Shown here in pieces: positions 62,691-64,000 of a stretch of 64,000 bases of DNA. A model generated the notes under the pieces. It was not told the DNA's origin. It worked only from the letters and a program-made list of their open reading frames with translations, and did not search any database. Source of the DNA: Dyadobacter sp. CY343 (GTDB lineage Bacteria > Bacteroidota > Bacteroidia > Cytophagales > Spirosomataceae); the NCBI RefSeq assembly GCF_021390335.1, contig NZ_JAJUXK010000003.1, positions 744,001-808,000 on the forward strand, read 5' to 3'. The position numbers and the translations under genes are program-made. Numbering within the stretch: the stretch's first letter is position 1; each line of letters starts with the position of its first letter.

Positions 62691-63299
62691 TTATATAAGG
62701 ATATGCATTAAAAAGAAGATTGGAAGCGTCACGCCCCAGTAGTTTTTCAGCTGCTTGATTGCAATCTGAAGTAAGTTGGAAACGGTTTGGGGGGAAATAT
62801 CCATGATCTCGGAGATCTGCGTCCGGTCCATTTCCTGGAAAAATTTGAGGTAAATCACCTCCTTCTGGCGCGTCGGCAGCTGGTCGAGCAGATGTTTCAG
62901 TTTGTTGGCCAGTACAATGGTGGATTCGTGTTCAATGTAATCCTGTTCCACCGAAAAAGCGATCTCGAAGTTTGCCTCCTGGTTATCCTTCGAAATATCC
63001 AGAATCGGAAACCGCGATTGCTGGCTGCGGTGCATAAGCCGGCGAAGCGACGCCATTAAATAAGGTCTGACAACGACCTCGTGACTGAGTTTCCGCCGCT
63101 TTTCCCAAAGTATCAGAAACAGATCCTGAATCGCATCTTTCACAAATTCCTTATCCCTTGAAAACTTGCTGCCGTAATGGAACAATCCCTGAAAATGCAT
63201 GGACATCAGCTGCTCGAATGCATCAACATCCCCCGCAATAAATCGCTGCCAGGTGCTGTTGTCGTCAGATGCATCGGTGCGGTGGAAAGGCAATTTCAT
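62691..63299 (-). CDS. ECF RNA polymerase sigma factor
   Basis: A 202-aa ECF sigma factor. Region 2: EFVKDAIQDLFLILWEKRRK. Region 4: LPTRQKEVIYLKFFQEMDRT then QISEIMDISPQTVSNLLQIA. It ends in a hydrophobic tail (VTLPIFFLMHILI), unusual for soluble sigma factors and possibly membrane-contacting. It heads the oxidative sugar locus and is divergent from the rhodanese-like gene. Confidence 0.92.
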   Translation of the reverse strand: MKLPFHRTDASDDNSTWQRFIAGDVDAFEQLMSMHFQGLFHYGSKFSRDKEFVKDAIQDLFLILWEKRRKLSHEVVVRPYLMASLRRLMHRSQQSRFPILDISKDNQEANFEIAFSVEQDYIEHESTIVLANKLKHLLDQLPTRQKEVIYLKFFQEMDRTQISEIMDISPQTVSNLLQIAIKQLKNYWGVTLPIFFLMHILI

Positions 63300-63543
63300 T
63301 GGAATTCCTGAGTTAGGTACTCAAAATAAGCACATCGTGCCTGCAAATCACAATATTTTTTATTAAATCATTTCAATAAAAGCCAACTCCCGCGCTTTTC
63401 GAATGCAGCACGTTTGTTGGTTGACGAATGAGTTAGTCGGCGTGGTCTGAATATTCCTGCCGAATGAATTAACTTGCCATTGGAAACAGGACTATTGCCC
63501 AACGATTCCATCGTTTAACCCATTAATTTAGAAACCGGAGATT

Positions 63544-63981
63544 ATGAAAAATAGAAAAAACCTGCAATTTATTCTCGTGGCCTTTGGGATCTGCTGCGCC
63601 AGCTTCATAGCAATCCACGAAGAGCCCTGGAACGTGTTCCAGCTGATGGAACCAAAGGCGCTGGTGGATATCATTACAGATCCAACTCAAAGACAGCCAT
63701 TAGTAATCAGTATAGGGCCGGCTGGATTGATCAAAGGCGCAATAGAGGCCAATCCTGCAAAGGACAAGGAAAACCTGACCCAGCTCCGCGAGCGACTGTC
63801 AAAAGAGCCGAAAGACAAGCAAATCGTGTTGTACTGCGGCTGCTGCCCATTTAAAGACTGCCCTAATATCCGCCCTGCTTTCAGTTTATTAAATGATATG
63901 GGTTTCAAAAATCACAAGTTGCTGAATCTGCCCACAAACCTGAAAGTGAATTGGATAGACAAAGGTTACCCGATGAACTGA
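63544..63981 (+). CDS. Rhodanese-like protein with CGCC cluster
   Basis: A 145-aa protein with an N-terminal hydrophobic segment (8-23, a signal peptide or anchor). The body is a small rhodanese-like domain with ALVDIITDP near its start and YCGCCPFKDCPN (Cys98, Cys100, Cys101, Cys106) at the active loop. Cys98 is at the position of the catalytic Cys; the extra Cys residues suggest redox or metal chemistry. Exported sulfurtransferase-like proteins of this type are common in Bacteroidota. It stands alone, divergent from the sigma gene. Function unknown in detail. Confidence 0.8.
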   Translation: MKNRKNLQFILVAFGICCASFIAIHEEPWNVFQLMEPKALVDIITDPTQRQPLVISIGPAGLIKGAIEANPAKDKENLTQLRERLSKEPKDKQIVLYCGCCPFKDCPNIRPAFSLLNDMGFKNHKLLNLPTNLKVNWIDKGYPMN

Positions 63982-64000
63982 TAGCGGCATGATCAGGAAC

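Overview
The window looks like chromosomal DNA of a Bacteroidota bacterium, most likely a Cytophagales member of the Dyadobacter/Spirosoma type. The signs are four SusC/SusD pairs, ECF sigma/FecR anti-sigma pairs next to transducer-type SusC proteins, DUF4374 and PepSY proteins beside TonB receptors, PorT-like barrels, many Cys lipoproteins, and promoters with a TAnnTTTG-type -7 box. The genus is an inference. I see no rRNA, tRNA, CRISPR array, insertion sequence or phage gene.

Layout. 1-1650 (minus): end of an operon encoding a PorT-like barrel, a double zinc-ribbon protein and a membrane-anchored protein cut by the window edge. 1651-2023: G/C hairpin repeats. 2024-2728: SGNH-like secreted protein. 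2772-13759 (plus): a probable iron/siderophore uptake region with ECF sigma factor, atypical anti-sigma factor, two DUF4374 lipoproteins, a TonB receptor, a PepSY membrane protein and a second TonB receptor-like barrel. A frameshifted Rpn-family nuclease gene sits between the first DUF4374 gene and the first receptor, in the opposite orientation. 13894-15090: SRPBCC protein and a lipoprotein, convergent around a strong terminator. 15278-21564 (plus): a promoter, a long structured leader with a 39-codon Cys-containing ORF, a 39-aa membrane peptide, a sterol-desaturase-type di-iron hydroxylase and SusC/SusD. 21584-25319 (minus): ECF sigma, an anti-sigma/barrel-like fusion, a PepSY-like lipoprotein and a DUF1080 hydrolase. 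25534-30060: large vWA protein, fatty acid desaturase and a small unknown protein.

30118-36818 (minus) is an ECF sigma / FecR / STN-SusC / SusD locus with no attached enzymes. 37610-49125 is a glycan locus: a Kelch-like sensor joined through one membrane span to a SARP-like DNA-binding domain faces an operon of SusC, SusD, DUF3823 lipoprotein, GH99-like and GH43 enzymes. 49436-63299 (minus) is a long ECF sigma / FecR / STN-SusC / SusD locus followed by two FAD oxidoreductases, a cytochrome c-PQQ sugar dehydrogenase and D-galactonate dehydratase. It reads as an oxidative route for a sugar: uptake, oxidation in the periplasm, then dehydration of the aldonate. A rhodanese-like protein closes the window.

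The points most worth a second look are the leader peptide and alternative-pairing RNA at 15278-15608, the Rpn gene whose C-terminal tail has become a separate ORF, the transmembrane Kelch/SARP regulator, the anti-sigma/barrel fusion, and the oxidative sugar-acid locus.
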